Shown here in pieces: positions 7,157 through 14,635 of a stretch of DNA of 64,000 nucleotides. The stretch lies in NCBI GenBank assembly GCA_041396685.1, contig JAWKYD010000010.1, forward strand, positions 186,001 through 250,000, written 5' to 3'. Position 1 is the first letter of the stretch; each line of letters opens with the position of its first letter. Below the pieces are notes generated by a model. The model made no database searches and had not been told where the DNA came from. It saw nothing but the letters and a program-made list of their open reading frames with translations. The stretch comes from JAUIAI01 sp041396685. Lineage in GTDB: Bacteria; Pseudomonadota; Gammaproteobacteria; Burkholderiales; Burkholderiaceae_E. Both the position numbers and the translations under genes were made by a program.

Positions 7157-8350
7157 ATGGATTCGTTGACGACCGTTGCCGGTAAGCGATCCGGCGCAGT
7201 GTCTTCTGACCCGAAGCCGGGCGACCACACGGCCCGCGCCACGGCCGACGGTGCCGGCGCCGCGCCGGAACTGTGGGGCGGCGTTCGGCATCTGAAGATC
7301 ATGATCGCGGCCTTGTTGTTTCTGGCGGTCTGTGCCGCCTTGTACGTGGCTCGTCCCTTGCTGATTCCCCTCGTATTCGCGGCGTTGGCCTGGTTGGCCT
7401 TGGGCCCGATGGTCCGATGGCTGTTGAAGTTCGGGATTCCCGCCGCCTTGTCCGCCCTGGCATTGACCGGTGCATTGGTGATGACCTTGCTCACCGTTGG
7501 CTACATGGCGCTCGGCCCGATCAGCGAGTGGATGCAGGACATGCCCTCGATCAGCGCCCGTCTGCAGTGGAAGCTGCGCGAGCTGCGCGGCCCGATGGAG
7601 GCGGTCACCTCGGCTGCCAAGTCGGTCGAGGAGGTCAGCGGCGGCCTGAACGGCGGCGCGCAGCAGACCGTGGTCGTCAAGGAGGGTGGAGGGCTCATCG
7701 GCGCGCTGACGTCGAACCTGCAGTGGGTGCTCTCGACGGCCGCCGCGTTCATCGTGCTGACCTACTTCCTGCTGGCCTCCGGAACCTACTTCCACGCGCG
7801 ACTGATCGCCTCGTTCGATCACATGCACGACAAGAAGAAGGCGCTGCGCACGGCGCTCGAGATCGAGCGTGATGTCTCGCACTACCTCGGCACGATTACC
7901 GCCATCAATGTCAGCCTGGGCATCGTGATCGGCTCCGTGCTCTTCATGGCTGGCATGCCTTCGCCGTGGCTGTGGGGCATTACGGCGGCCGTGCTGAACT
8001 ACATGCCCTATATAGGTCCGTTGCTCGGTGTCGTGCTGGTCGCCGTGGCGGCCGTGATCTCGTTCGACGGCATCGGGCAGTGGCTGCTGATGCCAGGCCT
8101 CTACTTTCTCTGCACGGGCATGGAAGGCCAGTTCATCACGCCATGGCTGCTGGGCCGCCGCCTCAATCTGACGCCGGTAGCGATTCTGCTGTCGGTCGCT
8201 TTCTGGGCATGGATCTGGGGATTCGCCGGTGCGGTCATCGCCGTGCCGATGCTGGTGGTCGCCAAGGCGATCTGCGTGCACACGGGGGTGTTGGCCTGGT
8301 TTCCGCGTTTCGTCTCCGTGGAGCAGCCCCCCGCCGACTTCGCCGACTAG
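7157..8350 (+). CDS. AI-2E family transporter (PerM/TqsA-like)
   Basis: The 397-aa form starts MDSLTTVAGKRSG. It shows the family layout: two N-terminal helices (LKIMIAALLFLAVCAALYVARPLLIPLVFAALAW), a helix pair, a soluble loop of ~100 residues, then four or five C-terminal helices with the conserved 'YMPYIGPLLGVVLVA' and 'GRRLNLTPVAILLSVAFWAWIWGFAGAVIAVPML' motifs. Members export autoinducer-2 or other small solutes or act as Na+(Li+)/H+ antiporters; the substrate cannot be read here. ATGs at 7112 and 7136 are also in frame; 7157 has the only purine-rich (GCGGGG) upstream segment. It diverges from the BrkB gene and probably belongs to the same sigma-54 regulon. Confidence 0.87.
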   Translation: MDSLTTVAGKRSGAVSSDPKPGDHTARATADGAGAAPELWGGVRHLKIMIAALLFLAVCAALYVARPLLIPLVFAALAWLALGPMVRWLLKFGIPAALSALALTGALVMTLLTVGYMALGPISEWMQDMPSISARLQWKLRELRGPMEAVTSAAKSVEEVSGGLNGGAQQTVVVKEGGGLIGALTSNLQWVLSTAAAFIVLTYFLLASGTYFHARLIASFDHMHDKKKALRTALEIERDVSHYLGTITAINVSLGIVIGSVLFMAGMPSPWLWGITAAVLNYMPYIGPLLGVVLVAVAAVISFDGIGQWLLMPGLYFLCTGMEGQFITPWLLGRRLNLTPVAILLSVAFWAWIWGFAGAVIAVPMLVVAKAICVHTGVLAWFPRFVSVEQPPADFAD

Positions 8351-8562
8351 CAAACGGGCGCCGCCGCTTCGCCGGGCGCGGGCTCACGGCTCCGAACGGC
8401 CAGCCGATCACCGGTGCGGCAGCGATTGCAGCAATCCGCGTGCCCGATCGGTAACAAGCGGCCAGTCGATCGATAACTATTTCCGCCATTGCGATCGACC
8501 AGCCCTTGTCAAGGCTCGCCGATCGCCGCGGAAATCCGTTTGGTTCGGGGAAGTCTCCGGCT

Positions 8563-8578
8563 TGGCACGGCAATTGCT
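8563..8578 (+). promoter_or_regulatory. Perfect sigma-54 promoter in front of rpoN
   Basis: The plus strand reads TGGCACG-GCAA-TTGCT, an exact match to the -24/-12 consensus, with GG at 8564-8565 and GC at 8576-8577. The predicted start is about 8589, 28 nt before the rpoN ATG. The sigma factor therefore appears to drive its own gene. Confidence 0.9.
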
Positions 8579-8616
8579 TGAAGCTATACATCGACACGAA
8601 GCGGGGGAGGCCAAGA

Positions 8617-10068
8617 ATGGCTACCGGTATGGTTCTCACGACGAGCCGCCAAACCATCATGAGTCGGCAGATGCAGCGCGCGCTGGCTCAGTTGCAAATG
8701 AGTGCGCTCGAGCTGACGCAGGAGATCTCGCGAGTCATCGAGGTCAATCCTCTGCTCGAGTGCGATGCGCTGGGAAGCGATGCGCTCGATTGCGTCGACG
8801 ATACGGCGACGAGTGAAGAAGACGAAAGCGCGCCGGAGCCGCGGGACGATCCGCCCGAGCCGCTGGAGTGGGGCGCTGCGAACAAGCCGGTGTCCAGTGA
8901 GGATGATGCCGGCGACTGGGTCGCCAATATCGCTTCGCAAGACGGCCTACGAGAGCACCTGCAGTTGCAACTTCTGGAACTTTCGCTGAGCGCTGACGAG
9001 CGAGGCCTGGTCGCGGCATTGATCGATTCGCTCGACGACCGTGGTTACCTTGCCGACTCACTTGAAACCGTGGCCGGCGCGCTGAATCTGACGAGCGACC
9101 ATTCGGGCTTACTCGACAAGGCCTTGGGCATCCTGCAGGCCATGAGTCCGGCCGGTGTCGGTGCCCGGGATCTGCGCGAATGTCTGCAACTGCAGCTCGA
9201 TCGAATTGCATCGGATGAGCCCGGTTGGTGGCTCGCCAGGAAGGTGGTAGACGAGCATCTCGATCATCTCGGCGGTCAGAACCGCCGCAACCTGCCCTCG
9301 ACGCTCGACGTTTCGCCGCAAGAGATCGACCAGGCGCTGACCTTGATCCGCAGTCTCGAGCCCCGGCCCGGCAGGGCCTTCGACGAGAGCCGTGTCGACT
9401 ACGTCGTGCCGGATCTGGAGTTGATGAAGATCCGCGGGCAGTGGCGGGTCAAGGCGACGAGGGCGATTCTGCCCCGGTTACAGATCAACGAGGCCTATGC
9501 CGCGGCGATCGGGGGTGACCGCGAATCCGACCACCGTGCCCTGGGCGAAAAGCTTCGTGAGGCGCGCTGGTTGATTCGCTCGATCGAGCAGAGGGCGTCG
9601 ACGATCGAGCGCGTCGGTGAGGCGATCGTCGATCGCCAGAGCCGCTTCTTCGATCACGGTGACATCGGCTTGAAGCCGATGACGCTGGCCGAGATCGCCG
9701 ACGCTGTCGGCGTTCACGAATCCACGGTCTCACGGGTGGTGAACAACAAATACATGGCTACGCCCGGAGGCCTGGTGCCGCTGCGCCGTTTCTTTGGCAG
9801 CTCCGTCAGCACGACCGCCGGACGCGCCTGCTCGGCCGCTGCCGTCAAGGCGATGATTCTGCAGATGGTGGAAAAGGAGGTGCCCGGCGAGCCCCTGACC
9901 GACCACCAGTTGACCGATCTGCTCGCCCGAAAGGGTGTGCGCATTGCCCGTCGTACCGTGAGCAAGTATCGCTATGCAATCGGCGTCGAGCCCTACGAGA
10001 TGCGACGTTTGTCCGCGGCGCCGCGCGAGCCCGACGTGAGTACCGCAGGCACGCGAATTGCGAAGTGA
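8617..10068 (+). CDS. rpoN: RNA polymerase sigma-54 factor, probable second copy (RpoN2)
   Basis: The 483-aa protein has the Gln/Leu-rich activator-interacting region I (MVLTTSRQTIMSRQMQRALAQ...LQMSALELTQEI, residues 5-40), an acidic region II (residues ~48-90), the core-binding domain, the -12-recognising HTH (MTLAEIADAVGVHESTVSRVVNNKYM) and the RpoN box (ARRTVSKYR, 444-452). The RpoN box is normally ARRTVAKYR; A-to-S is conservative. About 30 residues follow the box, longer than usual. GGGGGAGG lies 6 nt before the ATG. The usual rpoN neighbours (lptB, hpf, ptsN) are absent, so this is likely a dedicated paralogue. Its promoter is sigma-54 type, giving positive autoregulation once the activator is on. 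Confidence 0.95.
   Translation: MATGMVLTTSRQTIMSRQMQRALAQLQMSALELTQEISRVIEVNPLLECDALGSDALDCVDDTATSEEDESAPEPRDDPPEPLEWGAANKPVSSEDDAGDWVANIASQDGLREHLQLQLLELSLSADERGLVAALIDSLDDRGYLADSLETVAGALNLTSDHSGLLDKALGILQAMSPAGVGARDLRECLQLQLDRIASDEPGWWLARKVVDEHLDHLGGQNRRNLPSTLDVSPQEIDQALTLIRSLEPRPGRAFDESRVDYVVPDLELMKIRGQWRVKATRAILPRLQINEAYAAAIGGDRESDHRALGEKLREARWLIRSIEQRASTIERVGEAIVDRQSRFFDHGDIGLKPMTLAEIADAVGVHESTVSRVVNNKYMATPGGLVPLRRFFGSSVSTTAGRACSAAAVKAMILQMVEKEVPGEPLTDHQLTDLLARKGVRIARRTVSKYRYAIGVEPYEMRRLSAAPREPDVSTAGTRIAK
10048..10061 (+). promoter_or_regulatory. sigma-54 -24/-12 promoter for the DUF1328 gene
   Basis: The plus strand reads AGGCACG-CGAA-TTGC, with GG at 10048-10049 and GC at 10060-10061. 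It lies inside the last codons of rpoN. The predicted start is about 10073, 44 nt before the ATG at 10117. Confidence 0.8.
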
Positions 10069-10116
10069 TCGTAGACCGCTAAGGGGTCGCTCAAACAACA
10101 GACTCGGAGGTGTGAA

Positions 10117-10281
10117 ATGTTCTATTGGGCTGCAATTTTTCTCGTGATCGGCCTGGTGGCGATGCTATTGGGTGCCGGCGGTGTGGCGGGCATTTCGATG
10201 CAGATCGCCTGGGTGCTGTTCATCATCGGTTTGATCCTCGCCGTGGTGTTCTTCGTGCTGGGGCGACGACCGAAGTTGTAG
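10117..10281 (+). CDS. DUF1328 (YtjA-like) small membrane protein
   Basis: The 54-aa ORF MFYWAAIFLVIGLVAMLLGA continues with GGVAGISMQIAWVLFIIGLI and ends LGRRPKL. Two hydrophobic helices are joined by the G-G-VAGIS turn, and a short basic tail follows, exactly the DUF1328/YtjA layout. GGAGG lies 6 nt upstream of the ATG. These proteins are frequent in general-stress regulons and have no assigned activity. The gene has its own sigma-54 promoter inside the rpoN 3' end and may be co-transcribed with the hydrophilic protein downstream. Confidence 0.92.
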   Translation: MFYWAAIFLVIGLVAMLLGAGGVAGISMQIAWVLFIIGLILAVVFFVLGRRPKL

Positions 10282-10283
10282 CC

Positions 10284-10311
10284 GCCGACAGCCGTGACTA
10301 CGGTTGTCGGC
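10284..10311 (+). repeat. Inverted repeat between the DUF1328 gene and the next small gene
   Basis: GCCGACAGCCG (10284-10294) pairs with CGGTTGTCGGC (10301-10311) across a 6-nt loop, with one G-T wobble. There is no T tract. It may partly terminate or process the message before the downstream gene. Confidence 0.5.
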
Positions 10312-10341
10312 CGCAATGATGAAGGCAAACCGGAGTTTTCA

Positions 10342-10554
10342 ATGGGTGATGAAGACAACAAGCAGTTCACTGATGACGGCATGCAGGGCGAGGGCAACAA
10401 GGACGCCGCACGCCGATACAACAAAGAATCCCGCGAGTTCATCGAGAAAGGCAAGGTGGAGCAGGCGATCGAAGATGCCAAGCCCGGGAATCGGGACGAA
10501 GCCGAGTCTTTGCGCGATGCCGAGCAAGAGGGGAAATCGCGGGCGCGCAAGTAG
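10342..10554 (+). CDS. Small hydrophilic stress-type protein
   Basis: The 70-aa product starts MGDEDNKQFTDDGMQGEGNK. It is almost entirely charged or polar (D, E, K, R, Q), with no membrane helix, resembling the small disordered or hydrophilin-type proteins found next to CsbD and DUF1328 genes. GGAG lies 6 nt before the ATG at 10342; the frame is open upstream to 10294, but that part overlaps the hairpin. Function is unknown. It probably shares the DUF1328 transcript. Confidence 0.65.
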   Translation: MGDEDNKQFTDDGMQGEGNKDAARRYNKESREFIEKGKVEQAIEDAKPGNRDEAESLRDAEQEGKSRARK

Positions 10555-10583
10555 GTGCACCGCATTCGAGGCGCGCAAAAGCC

Positions 10584-11342
10584 TCAGGGCCTGACGGGCC
10601 GCGGTGCTTCCTCGGTGTCACTTTGGGACGGGCAGACGATTTCGATCGTCTGCCCGTCGTCTGTCGATCGCACGTCGATGCCACAGGCGATGAATGCCTG
10701 GCGGGTGCGCCACGCAGACATCAGGTGACGCGGATTCGTGAACAGATCGGCCAGCGAGCGACGTGCGTCCAGACCGTGAAGCAGAGCGGAATTGCCAGCC
10801 GGAGCATGCGCTTGAATCCGCAGTCGTTCGCTGGTCTCTGGATCGGTGCGCAGGACGACCTCGAGCCGCAGATCGTACAAGTATCCGATCAGCGCGCGAC
10901 AGGCGTGTGGCACGCGAAATGCCCAGGCGTGGCACGTCAGTTCGGGCAAGTCCTCGAGGCCTTCGATGCGTGGGCGCTCGTGCTCGGCGCGATCCGCAAA
11001 CGCGGCCCGCAGCGACGACGAGAAGTCGGTGTCGCAAGGACCATCATCTTGATCGGTCGGATTCGCGCTCGACGGGGCACCGTCGAGCTCACGCAGTTGG
11101 GTGGTCAGGTCGGCGATCGCGCGCTCGATGCCGGTCATCGCTCGCGATGAAGCAGTCCCGGATGGCGGTTGCGTGTGATTGAGGATCTCGAACCAGCCAT
11201 TGAGCGCGTTGAGCGGTGTACGCATCTCGTGAGCCAGCGCGCGCAGCAGGGCGTGAACGTCGCCGAGCTCCATCGAGGCGGCCGGCGGCGCGGACGAGAG
11301 GGCGGGGACGTCGGAAGCGCTTCGGTCGGACGCTGGGTTCAT
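10584..11342 (-). CDS. Histidine-kinase-like protein with HisKA but no recognisable ATPase boxes
   Basis: The 252-aa protein has a low-complexity N-terminus (1-25) and an H-box 'ALAHEMRTPLNALNGWFEIL' with His38. There is no PAS domain and no membrane segment. The C-terminal ~130 residues end in 'CGIDVRSTDDGQTIEIVCPS', which resembles the last strands of a HATPase domain, but no Asn-containing N-box or DxGxG box is visible. It may receive or pass phosphoryl groups, or sequester a partner, rather than autophosphorylate. Its ATG overlaps the stop of the EEP-family gene (ATGA, 11339-11342), so it is second in that sigma-54-driven operon. Confidence 0.65.
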   Translation of the reverse strand: MNPASDRSASDVPALSSAPPAASMELGDVHALLRALAHEMRTPLNALNGWFEILNHTQPPSGTASSRAMTGIERAIADLTTQLRELDGAPSSANPTDQDDGPCDTDFSSSLRAAFADRAEHERPRIEGLEDLPELTCHAWAFRVPHACRALIGYLYDLRLEVVLRTDPETSERLRIQAHAPAGNSALLHGLDARRSLADLFTNPRHLMSAWRTRQAFIACGIDVRSTDDGQTIEIVCPSQSDTEEAPRPVRP

Positions 11343-12469
11343 GGGGTGACGCCTTGGTTGGCAGCACTCGGTTGGTGAACGGACGCGGTATTCGCATCGG
11401 CCATCGTGATTCTCTCCTTGGCTTCGGTCCAGTCTTCGCGATCGGGCTTCTCAATCGAGTGATGCACCTGCGCGCGTCTTCCCAGCGCCACTTCGATGAT
11501 GATGGCGAAGTGATCGGAGCCCGGCACTGCCGCTCTGGCCATGCTGACCAGGGAGAAGTGGCTGCTCAGAAATACGTGGTCGAGCGGAAACCGCATCATT
11601 GGCCAGCGCGCATGAAAGGTGTTGTACATGCCGCGGCCGATGCGTGGATCGAGCAGGCGCGAAATCTTGCGGAACAGACGTGTCGTTTTCGACCAAGCGA
11701 CGTCGTTCAGATCGCCTGCGACGATCAGGGGACGGGGGTCGTCACGCACGGCCTTGGCGACCACCAACAGTTCAGCGTCCCGCTCGGTGGACTCCTCGTT
11801 CTCGCTCGGGCTCGGCGGTGCGGGATGCACGAAGTGCAGGCATATTCCGTCGCGATCCGCCCAGGGCTTTACCTCCAGGTGCATGGACGGGATCTGCTCT
11901 TCGACCAGGTATTGAATCCGGGGATCGACGAGAGGCAGACGGGAGAAGACATGCATGCCGTACAAGTTGTCGAGAGGGCAGTCGAGCCGATGCGGAAACT
12001 GATCGTGCAGCGCGCCCAGTTCGCGCTGCCAGCGCAGATCGGTCTCCAGGGTGACCAGGATGTCAGGGTTCTGAGATCTTACGAGCGTCACGAATTCAGA
12101 GACGTGCCGGTTGGTCATCAGCACGTTTGCCGTCATCAGGCGCAGATGTCGTGCGCCGAGGTCGCCCGGGGCATCGGGTACTTCCGGGGAGTGTACGCGC
12201 GTGTAGGCCCAGATCCACGACAGATGCCAAGCCAGGCAAAGAGTCGAAACCACAATTGCCAACGGCAGGGATATCGATCCGGTTCGGTAGAGAGCGGCAC
12301 CCGCCAGCGCATTGATGGCGGCCAGAACCACGATCTGCACGCGCGGGAAATCCCATACCCGCACCAGCCAGTGCGTGATCCGCAGCAGCGGCAGCAGCGT
12401 AATGATCGCAAGCACCATGGCGACGGTCGCCACGGTGATCGTCAGGGCCTGATGCATCGAAGGGTTCAT
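11339..12469 (-). CDS. Membrane-anchored endonuclease/exonuclease/phosphatase family protein
   Basis: The 376-aa protein has three N-terminal hydrophobic helices (residues ~8-30, 45-62, 70-90), then an EEP domain with the family motifs: TANVLMTN, the metal-binding Glu in VTLETDLRW, AGDLNDV, PLDHVFLS and the C-terminal GSDHFAII. This is the layout of YafD-like inner-membrane EEP proteins. The active-site His/Asp set looks complete, so it is probably catalytic, on an unknown phosphodiester substrate facing the cytoplasm or periplasm. The ATG at 12457 is an alternative start; neither has a good ribosome binding site. A sigma-54-like promoter lies 70 nt upstream. Confidence 0.82.
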   Translation of the reverse strand: MNPSMHQALTITVATVAMVLAIITLLPLLRITHWLVRVWDFPRVQIVVLAAINALAGAALYRTGSISLPLAIVVSTLCLAWHLSWIWAYTRVHSPEVPDAPGDLGARHLRLMTANVLMTNRHVSEFVTLVRSQNPDILVTLETDLRWQRELGALHDQFPHRLDCPLDNLYGMHVFSRLPLVDPRIQYLVEEQIPSMHLEVKPWADRDGICLHFVHPAPPSPSENEESTERDAELLVVAKAVRDDPRPLIVAGDLNDVAWSKTTRLFRKISRLLDPRIGRGMYNTFHARWPMMRFPLDHVFLSSHFSLVSMARAAVPGSDHFAIIIEVALGRRAQVHHSIEKPDREDWTEAKERITMADANTASVHQPSAANQGVTP

Positions 12470-12550
12470 CGCAGCAGCGTCTGATTCTTAGGCTAGCCAA
12501 GACCGGCAGAGCGCGAGTCGGGGCAACGGCTCGAAAGACCGCCTGGTGTC

Positions 12551-12564
12551 GCAAGACTCGTTCC
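12551..12564 (-). promoter_or_regulatory. Probable sigma-54 promoter for the EEP / kinase-like operon
   Basis: The minus strand reads GGGAACG-AGTC-TTGC, with GG at 12564-12563 and GC at 12552-12551. The -24 half has A for C. The predicted start is about 12539. It is divergent from the promoter at 12607-12620, and both share the unusual GGGAACG -24 half. Confidence 0.6.
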
Positions 12565-12606
12565 CGAATCGTTGCGTGAAGCCCGTCGCCCGGTTCGGAA
12601 CACCCG

Positions 12607-12620
12607 GGAACGGAAATTGC
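12607..12620 (+). promoter_or_regulatory. Probable sigma-54 promoter for the hybrid kinase-like gene
   Basis: The plus strand reads GGGAACG-GAAA-TTGC, with GG at 12607-12608 and GC at 12619-12620. The predicted start is about 12632, 92 nt before the ATG at 12724. Confidence 0.6.
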
Positions 12621-12723
12621 GAAGCATGAGTCTCCGCTCTCTCGGGTCAGCGAGTTTTCGACCAGCGTAACGCGGGACGATGTTCACGCGTCGAGAGACT
12701 TATCGGTTCGGTCGGATTGACGC

Positions 12724-14265
12724 ATGCCTGCCACTTCGCTGCTCGACACCCGTATTCGTTCGCTTCACGACGATTCGGACGACGGCTTGATCGTGGTCGA
12801 GTGGATTGCCGACGACGTTGGAGCGGGAGGTGATTTGCGGGTCGTCTACGCCAATCGTTCCGCCAGCCGGATCGTCGGCATCGAGGATGATCCGGGCCTT
12901 GCCGATGTGTTGCCGGCGGGGCTGAGCCGTGCCCATGCGCTCGCGGGCGACACTTCGCTCGTCGATGCGCTCTATGCGAAGTCTGCCTGGACCGGTCTGA
13001 TCGCCTGCGTCGAGCCGGACGGCGAACGAGAGTACCGGGTCAGGGTGCGCCCGATGGCCTCGGGTTCGGCGATCCTGTTCGATGAGATGTCGGCGATCGA
13101 CGCGATCATCGACGCCTCTGGCGCCTGTCGGCGGCGCATGGATGCATTGTTCGTGTATCTGGCGCACGAGTTTCGAACGCCGTTGGCCGGTGTTCGCAAT
13201 GCGCTGGCCATTCTGGCCTCACATGCACCCGGTGATCTCGATGCCGTGATTCAGGCACGTTCCATCGGCGATCGTCAGGCCAGGCACATGATCGACCTGC
13301 TCGATGATCTCCGCGACGTCGCCAATGATCCCGGCTCGGGGCAGACGTCAGGGCGGGGCGCCTTCGTGCGGCCGGCGGATCTGTTCGGGGCGTCCATTCG
13401 CGAGCTCGGTCCCACATTGGCGCGCGCTGGCGTGGACGTTTCACAAGGACCGTTCCAGGGCACGCTGCTCGTCGAGGGCGAACGTCTGCAGTTGCTTGAG
13501 ATGCTTCGTCATGCCTGGCGCCTTCTCGCTCGTGAGCTGCCGTCCGGCAGCACGATCGCGCTGAGTTCGCGCGCGCGCGTCTCGGTGGCCGAACTGCGCG
13601 TGACGATGTCGGGCCCAGGGCTGGTACCGTCCCTGTGCAAGCGGCTTCGACGGGTGTTCGGCGCGGTCGAGGACGACATCGACCTGGCGATCGACGGGGC
13701 CAGCCTCAGCGGATTTCTCATGCGCCGAGTTCTGCGTGAGCACCAGGGGTCGTTGCGCTGGCAGACCTCGGACTCCGATGAGACCGAATTGACGTTGGTC
13801 ATTTCGCTGCCGGCTTGCGAGGAAGCCGAGCTGGTCGGGCGAGAGGACATCGCAACGCCGCCCAGAACGAAGGCCCGCTACGGGCGCCGTCGAATCCTGG
13901 TCGTCGACGACGACGGCGATGCCCGCGAAAGCCTGATGACCTTGCTGACCATGAACGGACATCAGGTGACCGGCGCCGCCACCGGTGGCGAGGCGCTCGA
14001 AAGCTTCGCCAGCGATCGGCCGGATGCGGTATTGATGGACATCGCGCTACCCGATGGCAGCGGCTGGGACTTCGCCGATCGGATGCGTGCCCTGCCGGCC
14101 ACCGAGAACGTGGCGATTCTCGCGCTCAGCGGTTTCAGTCGGCCGGTCGATGTGACATCGAGCATGGCCGCGAGCATGGACCGCCATCTCGTGAAGCCAA
14201 TTGCGATCGAAACCCTGCTGGCCGAGGTCGACGACGCCTGTCGGCGCCGTCGAGCCCGAGATTAG
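12724..14265 (+). CDS. Hybrid sensor kinase-like protein (PAS-HisKA-degenerate ATPase-REC)
   Basis: The 513-aa soluble protein has a PAS-like N-terminus (residues ~20-125: GLIVVEWIAD...VYANRSASRIVG). The HisKA H-box is YLAHEFRTPLAGVRNAL with His148, and an ATPase-like region spans ~215-365. The C-terminal receiver (391-513) has acidic VVDDD, phospho-acceptor D439 (LMDIALPDGSG) and Lys in LVKPI. Where the N-box should be, the sequence reads LLEMLRHAWRLLA with no Asn, and the G-box is reduced to SGPGLVP, so ATP binding is doubtful. It may act as a phosphorelay intermediate or phosphatase in the sigma-54 circuit. No clear ribosome binding site is seen before the ATG. Confidence 0.8.
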   Translation: MPATSLLDTRIRSLHDDSDDGLIVVEWIADDVGAGGDLRVVYANRSASRIVGIEDDPGLADVLPAGLSRAHALAGDTSLVDALYAKSAWTGLIACVEPDGEREYRVRVRPMASGSAILFDEMSAIDAIIDASGACRRRMDALFVYLAHEFRTPLAGVRNALAILASHAPGDLDAVIQARSIGDRQARHMIDLLDDLRDVANDPGSGQTSGRGAFVRPADLFGASIRELGPTLARAGVDVSQGPFQGTLLVEGERLQLLEMLRHAWRLLARELPSGSTIALSSRARVSVAELRVTMSGPGLVPSLCKRLRRVFGAVEDDIDLAIDGASLSGFLMRRVLREHQGSLRWQTSDSDETELTLVISLPACEEAELVGREDIATPPRTKARYGRRRILVVDDDGDARESLMTLLTMNGHQVTGAATGGEALESFASDRPDAVLMDIALPDGSGWDFADRMRALPATENVAILALSGFSRPVDVTSSMAASMDRHLVKPIAIETLLAEVDDACRRRRARD

Positions 14266-14274
14266 ATGGAACGG

Positions 14275-14288
14275 CCCACGGGCGTGGG
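14275..14288. terminator. Weak hairpin between convergent genes
   Basis: CCCAC (14275-14279) and GTGGG (14284-14288) form a 5-bp stem with a GGGC loop in the 23-bp gap between two convergent stops. There is no T tract, so it is only a possible bidirectional terminator. Confidence 0.3.
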
Positions 14289-14417
14289 TCAGTTCAGGGC
14301 GAGGGTGGCGACCAGGGTCAGAGCGACCAGGATCGCTTGTATCGGGCCCCAGGGCAGGGTCGGACGCTGATTCACCCGCAAAAAGGCCTGGCGGTCGGGG
14401 TAACCTTGATCTCTCAT
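14289..14417 (-). CDS. 42-aa single-pass membrane peptide
   Basis: The ORF MRDQGYPDRQAFLRVNQRPT then LPWGPIQAILVALTLVATLALN has a polar, basic N-terminus of ~20 residues and a C-terminal hydrophobic helix reaching the stop, so it is probably a tail-anchored inner-membrane peptide. AAGGAG lies 7 nt before the ATG at 14417. A close sigma-54 promoter match lies 76 nt upstream of the ATG, which is the main reason for calling such a short ORF. No family is recognised. Confidence 0.65.
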   Translation of the reverse strand: MRDQGYPDRQAFLRVNQRPTLPWGPIQAILVALTLVATLALN

Positions 14418-14504
14418 GACTATTCTCCTTGGCGGAGACGGCGCCACCGCGGGTCGAATCGCACCGTTGCGCACGCGCTCGAATCTCCCAACACCGAAGT
14501 GTTG

Positions 14505-14518
14505 GCAAGGTTCGTGCC
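14505..14518 (-). promoter_or_regulatory. sigma-54 -24/-12 promoter for the 42-aa membrane peptide
   Basis: The minus strand reads AGGCACG-AACC-TTGC, with GG at 14518-14517 and GC at 14506-14505. The predicted start is about 14493. Confidence 0.75.
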
Positions 14519-14635
14519 TGAGGATGATTTTTGACCACGGGCAGAAAAGGGTGAACCGAACGACGAGATCACGCTCGGGCCCGTGCCTCAGGTGCCGGAG
14601 CGGCGCGGTGGTGGCCTACCAAGAACGGCGCTTCG

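Noticed and set aside
6905..8353. A 482-codon minus-strand frame antisense to the AI-2E permease
   Set aside because: Its composition (H, Q, R, G) is typical of antisense frames in GC-rich genes; the plus-strand frame has clear transporter motifs.
10555..10583. GAGGC...GCCTC stem between convergent genes as a terminator
   Set aside because: It has only 5 bp with an 8-nt loop and no T run.
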